46,471 nt of DNA from a bacterium (GTDB taxonomy: Bacteria; Zhuqueibacterota; QNDG01; DTFT01), in assembly GCA_030372965.1 (NCBI GenBank), contig JAUCQC010000219.1, forward strand, positions 1 through 46,471. The letters run 5' to 3'. Numbering within the stretch: the first letter of the stretch is position 1; the number at the start of each line of letters is the position of its first letter. Positions 8,473 to 16,492 of this stretch are shown here, piece by piece. The position numbers and the translations under genes are program-made. The notes beneath the pieces were generated by a model. The model did not search any database. It had not been told where the DNA came from and was given only the letters and a program-made list of their open reading frames with translations.

Positions 8473-8846
8473 TGATCCCTTCAGAAGACGGTAATCCATC
8501 CGATCGGTCGTGAAAAGCGGGACATCATCGGATTTCCATTTCGAATGGAATACCGGTTTTCATGCCGGCATTCTTCCGGTGATCTGCGGCGTTACGGAAT
8601 CTCTTGATATCATTGAAAATACGTCGCACGGCCGGACCATTCGGCCATTCAGCGGGAATACGAGGAGACATACCACTGCATATTTCGTGCTAATCGATCG
8701 GGCGGCCAGAAGCGTGGTCATTCGGGTTCCACCTTTTCTGGATGATAGGAAATCGGGCTTCTGGCCGCTCCGACGGGTTTGATTCACCGTCGCTTACGGT
8801 GTCCATCATTTGAGTTTCTTGCGATACCACTCCGCCTGCGGCGGCG
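8473..8846. other. Intergenic region with several hairpins
   Basis: 374 bp between the CNT gene and the end of the TonB receptor, both minus strand. It holds TTCCATT/AATGGAA (8534-8540 and 8544-8550, 3-base loop), a long inverted repeat GCGGCCAGAAGC (8702-8713) / GCTTCTGGCCGC (8757-8768) with a 43-base interior, and CACCGT/ACGGTG (8785-8790, 8796-8801). The last two lie shortly downstream of the receptor stop and could end its transcript, though no T-run follows. Short frames on both strands here have no recognisable content. No riboswitch recognised. Confidence 0.55.
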
Positions 8847-11057
8847 TCATTCTATATCCGCCATAAGCGATATGCTGGCACTTCGAATTTCACCCATCCG
8901 CCTTTCGATCTGCGTGTAATGGTAATTCAGCGCGTTTCGCACCGAGGCCTGCAGGGTCCAGGCGCCCGCTTTGACGCCGGCCCGGAATTCCAGGAGTTTC
9001 AGGGGTACGCGCGGGTCCAGCGGATTGAGCTGTACGGTCCGGATCCGGTCCGCGTAACGGTATTCCGCCTCCAGGGAGAGCGGACCCAGAAAGGCTTTTC
9101 CCGTCACCGTTGAATTGAACCGGGGGCGGTACGCGAGATCCTCCTTGCGCTTGAGGTCCCGCGGATTCTGCCAGGCCGCGTTCGCGGCCAGACCCAGCCG
9201 CCTTCGCCAGAAACGGAACTCCGCGGCCCCTTCGATCCCGCTGACGCGGGCGCGGACGAAGTTCTGGAACTGGATGGTGCCGAGAAAATTGATCACCGGA
9301 TCGATCATGTCCCAGTAGTCGGACCGGAACATCGTCAGCTCCAGCCGGCCGGCGTTTCCGATATCCTGCGAGATCCCGGCGTCCGAGAACCAGGAATGCT
9401 CGGACCGCAGTCCGGGGTTGGGGATGACGTTGAACCCCGAATAGTCGGCCGTGATGTATTTCTCGAAAACCGTGGCGGTCCGGAATCCGCCGCCGAAGGT
9501 CAACCGCAGGGCCGTGCCCTCCCGCGGCCTGAAGTTCAGTCCGATCTTGGGGCTGAGGCGGTTTTCGGACGCTTCGCCGATCAGCACGTGCCTGTCCCAG
9601 CGTCCGCCCGCGGTCACCGTCCACCGGCCGTCCGGGGACCAGGCGTCCTGGACATACGGGGACAGGGTGTAGCCCTCGTGATCGCCGAAATACTGCGACC
9701 CGCTGAGGTCGCGCCTGTATTCGACGCCCGACGTGACGTGATGCTCCGGCAGCGGCAGCCAGTCGGCCTGGATTTCCATTCCCGGACCGCGTCCAGGTTT
9801 GAACGCGCCGGGGTTGTAAGCGGTGAGCTGATTGCCCATCTCGGTCTGGAGAAACGAGGCGCGCGCTTTCAGTCCGAATCTCGGAGTGAGCGGCAGGTGG
9901 TATTGGGCGTGAAAGTCCGTGGCCCGGTATTCGATGGCGTCCTCCTTGTTGTACGGAGGAACCTCCAGCGGCCGGTTCTGCGAAAGCCACTGGATGAATC
10001 CGCCCTCGCGGTTCCGCATCCGGGCGGCATAGAGGTCGAGCCTGGAGCCGCCGCGGAACCGGATGCCCGCCTTGGCCGAAACGTTCCACAGGTCCGCCTC
10101 GTTGTTCTCCATGTATCCGGTGGACGTGTGGCGGGTCACGCCGAACTGGAGCCCGACCGGGCCGAAGCTCCGGCTGACGGACATGTCGGTGCGCTCGAAA
10201 TGCAGGCGCCGTTCCGTCCATTTCCATTCCGGCCAGGCGGGGTCGTCGTAAACCCCGGCGAGCGCGCGCAGGCGGACGCGGAGGCGGCGGGAAGGCTCGC
10301 GTGTGATGAGGTTGATCACGCCGCCCATGGCGGACGATCCGTACAGGGCCGAACCCGCGCCCTTCACGATTTCGATGCGTTCCACGTCGAGCAGGGGCAG
10401 AATCTTCCAGTTGATGCCGCCGAGATCCGAGGTCACGGTGGACACGCCGTCCACGAGGAGCAGAACGCGGCTGCCCACGTTGAACACGCTGTAGCCAGAC
10501 GATCCGCGGATGCTGACATTCTCCTCGTTGAAATGCACGCCCGGAACAGCGCCGATCGCCTCCTCCAGCCTGCGGGTCTGGCGCTCCGCCAGGCGCTCCG
10601 CGCCGATCACGGTGACGCTCTGGTGCGCGGCGGACAGGGCTTCGGCGTGTTTGGACGCGGTCACCACGACCGGATCGCCGGAAAGGGGCGCTTCGTCCAT
10701 CCGGACGTCGACGTCCGTCATGGCGCCGGACACGGCGAGGCCGCTTTTCACGACGGTCCTGAAGCCCATCATGGAAACGACGAGTGTGCAGGTGCCGTCC
10801 GGCACGTCCTGAACCGTGAAATTTCCGTCCGATCCGCTGACCGCTCCGAGCAAGGTGCCCCGAAGGAACACATTGGCGCCCGGCAGCGGCCTGCCGGACG
10901 CGTCCTTCACCGTGCCGGACAGGGTTCCGGCCTGTGCTGAGGCGGTCATCCATGCGGCTGAGAGAACGAGGGCCCATAGGACGGAGCGGAGCCGGAAACC
11001 CGCTGCGGTCCGGCCCGCGCCGTGACGCTTGCCGTCGAAGGCGATCTTCGTTTTCAT
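8847..11057 (-). CDS. TonB-dependent outer-membrane receptor with CarboxypepD_reg-like domain
   Basis: 736 residues from ATG 11057, with GGAGG about 7 bases upstream inside the previous gene. Signal peptide to about residue 44 (ending ASAQA); a carboxypeptidase-regulatory-like domain about 46-125 (GTVKDASGRPLPGANVFLRGT); a plug domain about 135-250 containing 'VSIRGSSGYSVFNVGSRVLLLVDGV' and 'VERIEIVKGAGSALYGSSAMGGVINLIT'; then a beta barrel with aromatic-rich strands. A TonB-box-like stretch 'DPVVVTASK' follows the N-domain. The barrel is closest in style to BtuB/CirA-like receptors for metal chelates, but ligand type is not proven. Start and the preceding lipoprotein stop overlap as ATGA, so the two are translationally coupled and likely work together at the surface. 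No cobalamin riboswitch is visible upstream. Confidence 0.92.
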   Translation of the reverse strand: MKTKIAFDGKRHGAGRTAAGFRLRSVLWALVLSAAWMTASAQAGTLSGTVKDASGRPLPGANVFLRGTLLGAVSGSDGNFTVQDVPDGTCTLVVSMMGFRTVVKSGLAVSGAMTDVDVRMDEAPLSGDPVVVTASKHAEALSAAHQSVTVIGAERLAERQTRRLEEAIGAVPGVHFNEENVSIRGSSGYSVFNVGSRVLLLVDGVSTVTSDLGGINWKILPLLDVERIEIVKGAGSALYGSSAMGGVINLITREPSRRLRVRLRALAGVYDDPAWPEWKWTERRLHFERTDMSVSRSFGPVGLQFGVTRHTSTGYMENNEADLWNVSAKAGIRFRGGSRLDLYAARMRNREGGFIQWLSQNRPLEVPPYNKEDAIEYRATDFHAQYHLPLTPRFGLKARASFLQTEMGNQLTAYNPGAFKPGRGPGMEIQADWLPLPEHHVTSGVEYRRDLSGSQYFGDHEGYTLSPYVQDAWSPDGRWTVTAGGRWDRHVLIGEASENRLSPKIGLNFRPREGTALRLTFGGGFRTATVFEKYITADYSGFNVIPNPGLRSEHSWFSDAGISQDIGNAGRLELTMFRSDYWDMIDPVINFLGTIQFQNFVRARVSGIEGAAEFRFWRRRLGLAANAAWQNPRDLKRKEDLAYRPRFNSTVTGKAFLGPLSLEAEYRYADRIRTVQLNPLDPRVPLKLLEFRAGVKAGAWTLQASVRNALNYHYTQIERRMGEIRSASISLMADIE

Positions 11058-11938
11058 GTCCCGCCTCCGAAAGCCGCGGCAAAATCGACGCGGATGTCGA
11101 TGCCGGTGACGTGCTTTCCCGCAAGATTTACGGACCCCGGCTGTGACGGGTTCGCGGGATTCCGGTAAAACCCGATGTCTCGAATCCCTCCGAAATCGAA
11201 CGCGTTGTTGATCCACATCAGGGCGACGTACTTGATCGTTTCAGTGGAGCGGACGCGCAGGCGGTAGGACGCGCTCCCGGTGAAGGTCGGCACGCTGTAG
11301 TCGAGCGCGATGTTCTTCAAAAGATAATCGAAGACATCGCCGGACTTCGGTATCTCGCTGAACGCGCCGATGCCCACGACGCCGGTGTTGGCCGGCCACT
11401 CGCCTGTAAACGTCAGCGTGCCCTCGATGAGGCCGTCCCGGTTGACCCGGTTCAGGTTGGCCCGGATGTCGATGGTGTCGACGACGGAACGGGAGTTCTT
11501 CAGCTCGATTGGGACGAAGGGGAAGGGGGGGATGAGCTGGTCCCCGATGAACTGGCCGCCCCACATGCCGATGATGTCCGAGATGTTCCAGGACTGGTTG
11601 TGGGCCTTCCAGATCACGGCCGCGATCTCGTAGCTGCCGGGTTCCAGGTAGATTTCCCAGGGCACCGTGTCGGGCGGCTGGTCGGAGTTGCCGAAAATGA
11701 TCTCGCTGAAGGTGAGTTCGGTGATGTCCTTGGGGGGGAACTTCTTCAGCACGGCGACCCGCACCTCGTCGGTGATGTCCGGGTTCGCGTCCCCGGCGAA
11801 GAACACCCGTCCGCTGATCTTGCTGCGGATCGGCTCCAGGCCGTGGTCCACGGTACAGGCGAGCAGGGCGAGGCAGGTCGCGGCCGCGAGTGTTCCGGCT
11901 CTCCGGGCACGGCGTCCGGTTCGGTTGCTGTGGGTCAT
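11054..11938 (-). CDS. Lipoprotein coupled to TonB receptor
   Basis: 294 residues with an Arg-rich N-terminus, a hydrophobic core and lipobox LLAC (Cys28), so a lipid-anchored envelope protein. The mature part opens with SKISGRVFFAGD, a transthyretin/carboxypeptidase-regulatory-like strand pattern, and has a second similar block near 'LIEGTLTFTGEWP', suggesting two beta-sandwich units. 'WEIYLEPGSYEIAAVIW' and 'YVALMWIN' are repeated-style core strands. No enzyme motif. The TGA overlaps the ATG of the TonB receptor, whose ribosome site lies within this gene. A role in ligand capture or as a receptor lid is an inference from coupling only. The N-terminus could start at another in-frame codon, but this one places the lipobox correctly. 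Confidence 0.75.
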   Translation of the reverse strand: MTHSNRTGRRARRAGTLAAATCLALLACTVDHGLEPIRSKISGRVFFAGDANPDITDEVRVAVLKKFPPKDITELTFSEIIFGNSDQPPDTVPWEIYLEPGSYEIAAVIWKAHNQSWNISDIIGMWGGQFIGDQLIPPFPFVPIELKNSRSVVDTIDIRANLNRVNRDGLIEGTLTFTGEWPANTGVVGIGAFSEIPKSGDVFDYLLKNIALDYSVPTFTGSASYRLRVRSTETIKYVALMWINNAFDFGGIRDIGFYRNPANPSQPGSVNLAGKHVTGIDIRVDFAAAFGGGT

Positions 11939-12090
11939 GCGTTCCCCTTCCGGTGTGCGGGTTTTATCCGTGGGGGTGAAATGTTACTGGAATGATAATG
12001 AAAACAGGGGATAAAGTCAAAATGAAAAAGAGCGGGAAAGCGGGATGAAGCGCTGAAGGTTGAATTCACTCACAGGGGATAAACGGGGCT

Positions 12091-12255
12091 GTCCAAAAAC
12101 TCGGATTTCAACGATAATCGCTCGCCGAGCCCTTCACTTCGCTCAGGATAAACTCCGTCGAGGCGGGCTGTAAATCCGTCACTTAGCGCCCTTCGACGGA
12201 GTATACCCTCGACTTGATCGAGGGCTCAGGGCGCGGGTGGAACGACTTTTTGGAC
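12091..12255. repeat. MITE-like repeat, copy A (165 bp)
   Basis: Bounded by GTCCAAAAACTCG (from 12091) and CGACTTTTTGGAC (ending 12255), terminal inverted repeats that match at 12 of 13 positions. Inside are GCTCGCC/GGCGGGC (7 pairs with one G-U) and CCCTCGA/TCGAGGG. A diverged copy in reverse orientation, with the same length and order of blocks, is at about 19734-19899. Shared segments include ATCGCTCGCCGAGCCCTTC and TTCGCTCAGGAT. No coding potential. The remainder of the 344 bp gap (11939-12282) shows nothing else recognisable. Confidence 0.75.
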
Positions 12256-12282
12256 CCCCCCGTTCGAGGTTTCAACGGGCGG

Positions 12283-14856
12283 CTATTTCCCCTCCCGCAT
12301 CGCGGGCACGTAGAAGCGGTCCACGTATTCCTCGAGCATGCGGCAGGTGCTGAAGCGGGGAATGACGGTTTCCATCGACCGCTTCATCTTGCGGATCCAC
12401 TCGACCGGCAGGCCCGATTCGTCCCTCCTGTAATAGAGGGGGACCAGGTCGTGCTCGAGAATCCGGTACAGGGACTCGGCGTCCAGCCCGTCCTGCTCCA
12501 TGTCGTTGTAATACTCCTTGTCCTCGCCCACGGCCCAGCCGTTCGTCCCGTCGTAGGCCTCGCGCCACCACCCGTCCATCACGCTGCAGTTGATGGCGCC
12601 GTTCACCGCTGCCTTCATGCCCGAAGTGCCGCTGGCCTCGAGGGGCCGGCGCGGGAGGTTCAGCCAGACGTCTACGCCGGAGATGAGGATTTTCGACAGG
12701 GACATGTCGTAGTTTTCGACGAACACGATTTTCCCGTAAAAGTCGGGGTTGCGGCTCTCGCCCACGATGGTCTGGATGAGCGATTTGCCCATCTGGTCCG
12801 CCGGGTGCGCCTTGCCCGCGAAGACGATCTGGACGGGCATGCCGGGCCGCGACAGAACGTACTTGAGCCAGTCGCGGTTCTGGAAGATCAGCGTGCCGCG
12901 CTTGTACGGCGTGAAGCGCCGCGCGAATCCGATGGTCAGAACATCCGGGTTCAGCAGGCGCCTCGCCTCGGCCACGGACTCGGGCGATTCGCCGTTCCGT
13001 TCGCGCTGGCGGGAGAGGTTCCGGCGGACCTGTTCGATGAGGCGGAACTTGAGGTCGTGGTGCAGTTTCCACAGCGCCTCGTCCGGAATCCGCTCCAGCA
13101 CCTTCCAGTAATCCGCGTCGGAGAGGCGGTAGCGCCAGTCCTCGCCCAGGTGCTCGTCAAGCAGGCCCTTCATCAGGCTCGACATCCAGGTGCGGGTGTG
13201 CACGCCGTTCGTGATGTGGGTGATGGGGACCTCGTTCACGGGCCGGTCGGGCCAGAGATAGTGCCACATGCGGCGGCTCACGGCGCCGTGGAGCTCGCTC
13301 ACCGCGTTCGCCCGCGACGCGGTTTTCAGCGCCAGGATGGTCATGTTGAAGGTGTTGAAATCCGGATTGCGGGTGTCGCGCGCCAGGCCGAAGAAATCGT
13401 CCTTGGTGAGTTTCATGATGTCGCGGTAGTCGCCCAGCAGGTGCTCCACCAGCTCCGTCTCGAACACCTCGTTTCCCGCCGCGATGGGCGTGTGGGTGGT
13501 GAACACCGTCGAGGGACGGATCCGCTCCACCGCCTCGGCCAGGGGCACGCCCTCCGCGAGGTCGTCGCGCATGCGCTCGTAGGACGAGAGCGCGCAGTGC
13601 CCCTCGTTCAGGTGCCACACGGCCGGGCGGATGCCCACGGCCTCGAGCACGCTCAAGCCGCCGATGCCCAGAAGCATCTCCTGGGTCAGCCGGAGGCCGC
13701 GGTCCGACACGTAGAGCCGCTCGGTGATCTTCCGCTCGGAGGTCGTGTTGTCCTGAAAGTCGGTGTCCAGAAGATACAGGGGGACGCGGCCGACCTCCGC
13801 CTTCCAGACGCGGACGGACACGGCCGAGTGGTCGAACCGCACCCGGACGGTCAGCGGTTTGCCGTCCTCCCGGAGCACCGGCAGAATCGGCAGGTTGGAG
13901 AAATTGTTCGGCTCGTACACCGACTGCTGGTTTCCGTGCAGGGAGATGAACTGGGTGAAGTACGATTCCCGGTACAGCAGCCCCATGCCCACAAGCGGAA
14001 TGCCCTGGTCGCTGGCCGATTTCAGGTGGTCGCCCGAGAGAATGCCCAGGCCGCCGGAATAGATGGGCAGGCTCTCATGGATGCCGAATTCCATGCTGAA
14101 ATAGGCCGTCCACTTGTCCAGGCAGTCCGGGTATTTCAGCGCGAACCGGGTGTCCTTCTGGCCCATGTACCGGTCGAAGGCCTCGAGCACGCAGTGGTAC
14201 TTGGACATGTAAACGCTCTCGTGCAGAACCTCCTCAAACCGGTGGCGGTCGAGTTCCTTGAGCAGCTGCACGGGGTTGTGCCGGACGTCCTCCCAGAGCT
14301 TGATGTCGAGATGACGGAAGAGCCGGTAGGCTTCGTGATGCCAGCTGAACCAGAGGTTGTAGGCGAGGTCGGACAGCCGCGCCAGGGGGTCCGGGAGATT
14401 GGGGAAATTGGCCCGCTTGAGGCCTGCCGGGCCGGCGGCCCCGCCGCCCGCCGCGGGCCTGGAATCCGCGCGGCTCCGTTCGACCGCGTACCGGATGGTG
14501 CGGATGACGGTCGCGCCGTCCACCGATCCCTTGACCAGGTAGTCCTGGGCGCCCTCGCGCACCGCCTTCATGGCGATACCTTCGTCGTCCAGACCCGTGG
14601 AGACCACGATGGGCACCCGGGGCAGGCGGTCGCGGAGCCGCAGGAAGGTGTCGAGCCCCTGACTGTCCGGGAGCCCGAGATCGAGAATGACGACGTCGAA
14701 AGCGCCCGCGGACACGGCTTCCATGGCTCCGGACAGCGTGCCGACGCGGACTGTTTCCTGAACGAAAGAACCCAGACGCTTCATCAACTCCCTCATCGTC
14801 TGGGCCACGGACTCGTCGTCTTCGACCAGCAGAATGCGTATTTTTTTGTCTTCCAC
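12283..14856 (-). CDS. glgP: Response-regulator receiver fused to alpha-glucan phosphorylase (GT35)
   Basis: 857 residues from GTG 14856, preceded by AGGTGGG at 6 bases. Residues 5-125 form a complete receiver domain: acidic pocket E12-D13-D14, phospho-acceptor D59 in VVILDLGLPDSQG, T87 in VVSTGLDDE and K109 in YLVKGS. A Gly/Ala/Pro-rich linker (about 128-148) leads into a GT35 glycogen/maltodextrin phosphorylase of the short type, with FSMEFGIHESLPIYSGGLGILSGDHLKSASD broken into known blocks, HLNEGHCA, 'FTTHTPIAAGNE', 'ITNGVHTRTW', 'GFARRFTPYKR' and the PLP-lysine motif SGTSGMKAA (Lys748). All key residues are present, so it should release glucose-1-phosphate from alpha-1,4-glucan. The receiver implies control by a sensor kinase, which is not encoded nearby. 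Single continuous reading frame, so the fusion is not a frameshift artefact. Confidence 0.92.
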   Translation of the reverse strand: MEDKKIRILLVEDDESVAQTMRELMKRLGSFVQETVRVGTLSGAMEAVSAGAFDVVILDLGLPDSQGLDTFLRLRDRLPRVPIVVSTGLDDEGIAMKAVREGAQDYLVKGSVDGATVIRTIRYAVERSRADSRPAAGGGAAGPAGLKRANFPNLPDPLARLSDLAYNLWFSWHHEAYRLFRHLDIKLWEDVRHNPVQLLKELDRHRFEEVLHESVYMSKYHCVLEAFDRYMGQKDTRFALKYPDCLDKWTAYFSMEFGIHESLPIYSGGLGILSGDHLKSASDQGIPLVGMGLLYRESYFTQFISLHGNQQSVYEPNNFSNLPILPVLREDGKPLTVRVRFDHSAVSVRVWKAEVGRVPLYLLDTDFQDNTTSERKITERLYVSDRGLRLTQEMLLGIGGLSVLEAVGIRPAVWHLNEGHCALSSYERMRDDLAEGVPLAEAVERIRPSTVFTTHTPIAAGNEVFETELVEHLLGDYRDIMKLTKDDFFGLARDTRNPDFNTFNMTILALKTASRANAVSELHGAVSRRMWHYLWPDRPVNEVPITHITNGVHTRTWMSSLMKGLLDEHLGEDWRYRLSDADYWKVLERIPDEALWKLHHDLKFRLIEQVRRNLSRQRERNGESPESVAEARRLLNPDVLTIGFARRFTPYKRGTLIFQNRDWLKYVLSRPGMPVQIVFAGKAHPADQMGKSLIQTIVGESRNPDFYGKIVFVENYDMSLSKILISGVDVWLNLPRRPLEASGTSGMKAAVNGAINCSVMDGWWREAYDGTNGWAVGEDKEYYNDMEQDGLDAESLYRILEHDLVPLYYRRDESGLPVEWIRKMKRSMETVIPRFSTCRMLEEYVDRFYVPAMREGK

Positions 14857-14917
14857 TACAAGCCCACCTGGTTGTTCTTGCCGGGTCCCGGCCGGATTCA
14901 GGCCGAGAGTATCCTTT

Positions 14918-14946
14918 AATATACCCGATGCCGCATGAAATGTCAA
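14918..14946 (-). promoter_or_regulatory. Near-consensus sigma70 promoter for REC-GlgP
   Basis: On the minus strand TTGACA (14941-14946) and TATATT (14918-14923) are separated by exactly 17 bases. Transcription would start near 14911, giving a leader of about 55 bases before the GTG at 14856. The site lies between the folC stop and the phosphorylase start, so the fusion gene has its own promoter rather than relying on folC read-through. Confidence 0.7.
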
Positions 14947-14960
14947 TGGGAACTTGACTG

Positions 14961-16259
14961 CTACCGCTTGCAGACCGGGAGTTTCAGCACCTCACCCGCG
15001 AAATAAATGGATCCCGCTCCGCAAACGAGATCTCCGTGACGGGCCGAGGCCAGGGCGGTTTTCCAGGCATGTCTGATGTCCGGGATCACGGTCACTGTCT
15101 TTCCTTTCAGGGCCGGAAGCCCGGCCAGGAGCGCGGGATCCATGGCGCGTTCCGACAGGGGGCGCGTGAGGATGAGATGATGCGCGGCCGGGGCCAGGAT
15201 CTTCAGCATGGACCGGTAATCCTTGTCCGCCAGGACGCCGAAAACGAGAATCAGCCTGTCGTACCGGAACAGGGTGCGGAGCGCGAGGGCCAGCGTGGTC
15301 ACGCCGGCCGGATTGTGCGCCGAATCGACCAGGACGGTCGGATTCCTCCGGAGCACTTCCAGGCGGCCCCGCCAGACGACGCCGCGCAATCCGGCGGCCA
15401 CGGCCCGGTCCGGTATTTTCCACCCGGATTTCCGGAGCGCGTCGACGGCGGCGATGACCAGCGCCGCGTTGTCGATCTGGTGCCGGCCGATCAAGCCGAG
15501 GCGCAGGCCCCTGTATTCGGAAAGTTCCGTTGACGCGTCGAAACGCGAAAACCGGTCGGTGCATTCGAGGTTTCGGATAGAGACCGCGTCCCGGGAGAAG
15601 ACGATCGGGCATGGAACCGACGCGGCCGATGACGTCAGCACGGCCCGGACGCGGCCGCTCTGGGGCGCGGCCACGCAGGTCACGCCCGGCTTCAGAATGC
15701 CCGCCTTCTCACGCGCGATGCTTTCGATCGTGCCGCCGAGAAGCTCGGTGTGGTCCTTTCCGATCGCGGTGATCGCGGTCAGAACCGGTGTCACGGCATT
15801 GGTCGCGTCCAGACGTCCGCCGAGCCCGGTTTCGACGACGGCGATGTCCACGCGGGAATCGCGGAAATGCGAGAAGGCCATGGCGGTCAGGATTTCGAAA
15901 ACCGTCGCGCCCGCGGCTTCGGCGTCGTCCCGGTGCCGGTGAAGCCAGGCCGAGACCGCGGCGCCCGGTATGTTCCGGCCGGAAACGGCGATGCGTTCCC
16001 GCATGTCCGTCAGGTGCGGGGAAGTGTAGCGGCCCGTGCGATACCCCGCGGCCCGGAGCACGGCTTCGAGCATGGCCGTTGAGGAGCCCTTGCCGTTCGT
16101 TCCCGCGACGTGCACGGAGGCGAAGGACTTCTGGGGTCCGCCGCAACGGCCGAGCAGGTCCCGTATGGCGTCGAGGCCGAAGCGCATCGCCCTGCGTTCG
16201 CGGTGGAACAGGTAGTCGACGGCCTGGCGGTAGGTCATGCGTGTGCCGGTATTTCCCAT
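14961..16259 (-). CDS. folC: Folylpolyglutamate synthase / dihydrofolate synthase
   Basis: 432 residues, the usual FolC length. The Mur-ligase-like ATP site VAGTNGKGS is near residue 50, followed by YTSPHL, 'VVETGLGGRLDATNAV' (metal and substrate loop), 'ITAIGKDHTELLGGTIESIAREKAGI' in separate conserved blocks, and the C-terminal domain 'VLVDSAHNPAG'. It adds glutamate to dihydropteroate and folates in the cytoplasm. The start could be ATG 16259 or ATG 16238; the latter gives MTYRQAVDYLF, the typical FolC N-terminus. It is followed by a separate promoter for the phosphorylase gene. Confidence 0.93.
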   Translation of the reverse strand: MGNTGTRMTYRQAVDYLFHRERRAMRFGLDAIRDLLGRCGGPQKSFASVHVAGTNGKGSSTAMLEAVLRAAGYRTGRYTSPHLTDMRERIAVSGRNIPGAAVSAWLHRHRDDAEAAGATVFEILTAMAFSHFRDSRVDIAVVETGLGGRLDATNAVTPVLTAITAIGKDHTELLGGTIESIAREKAGILKPGVTCVAAPQSGRVRAVLTSSAASVPCPIVFSRDAVSIRNLECTDRFSRFDASTELSEYRGLRLGLIGRHQIDNAALVIAAVDALRKSGWKIPDRAVAAGLRGVVWRGRLEVLRRNPTVLVDSAHNPAGVTTLALALRTLFRYDRLILVFGVLADKDYRSMLKILAPAAHHLILTRPLSERAMDPALLAGLPALKGKTVTVIPDIRHAWKTALASARHGDLVCGAGSIYFAGEVLKLPVCKR

Positions 16260-16443
16260 TGCCGGAAAAGTTAATTAAAAACCGGGGTCATTACAAGGCG
16301 AAAGTCGCCCTCCAAAGAAGCGGCCCGGGTTTCGGTTGACATTGGAGGGGCTGTTTCCTATATTCTTTCACGGTGGAAATGGACGATGGACGCGAGGCGT
16401 CCGGGATCCTGTTCGTGCTTGTGTTCCACGAATAATGGAAGAA

Positions 16444-16461
16444 CGCGGGCTGAAGCCCGCG
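16444..16461. repeat. Short palindromic repeat (CGCGGGC-TGAA-GCCCGCG)
   Basis: A perfect 7-bp stem with TGAA loop, followed by GCTACC, 31 bases before the M28 start codon. This exact style of GC palindrome ('gcgggctgaagcccgc') is a widespread intergenic repeat in GC-rich environmental genomes. Only one copy is present here. It could also form in the leader of the M28 mRNA. Confidence 0.6.
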
Positions 16462-16492
16462 GCTACCTTGATGTCACGAGGAAAAAAATACA

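Noticed and set aside
8510-8782. Open frame of about 90 codons in the gap before the CNT gene
   Set aside because: No ribosome site or recognisable content, and an equally good frame lies on the other strand.
11939-12282. Cobalamin or other riboswitch upstream of the TonB receptor operon
   Set aside because: No conserved riboswitch core seen; the gap is mostly a repeat element.
12214-14919. Long plus-strand open frame opposite the phosphorylase gene
   Set aside because: High-GC antisense shadow; His/Val/Arg-rich with no motifs, while the minus strand has a complete enzyme.
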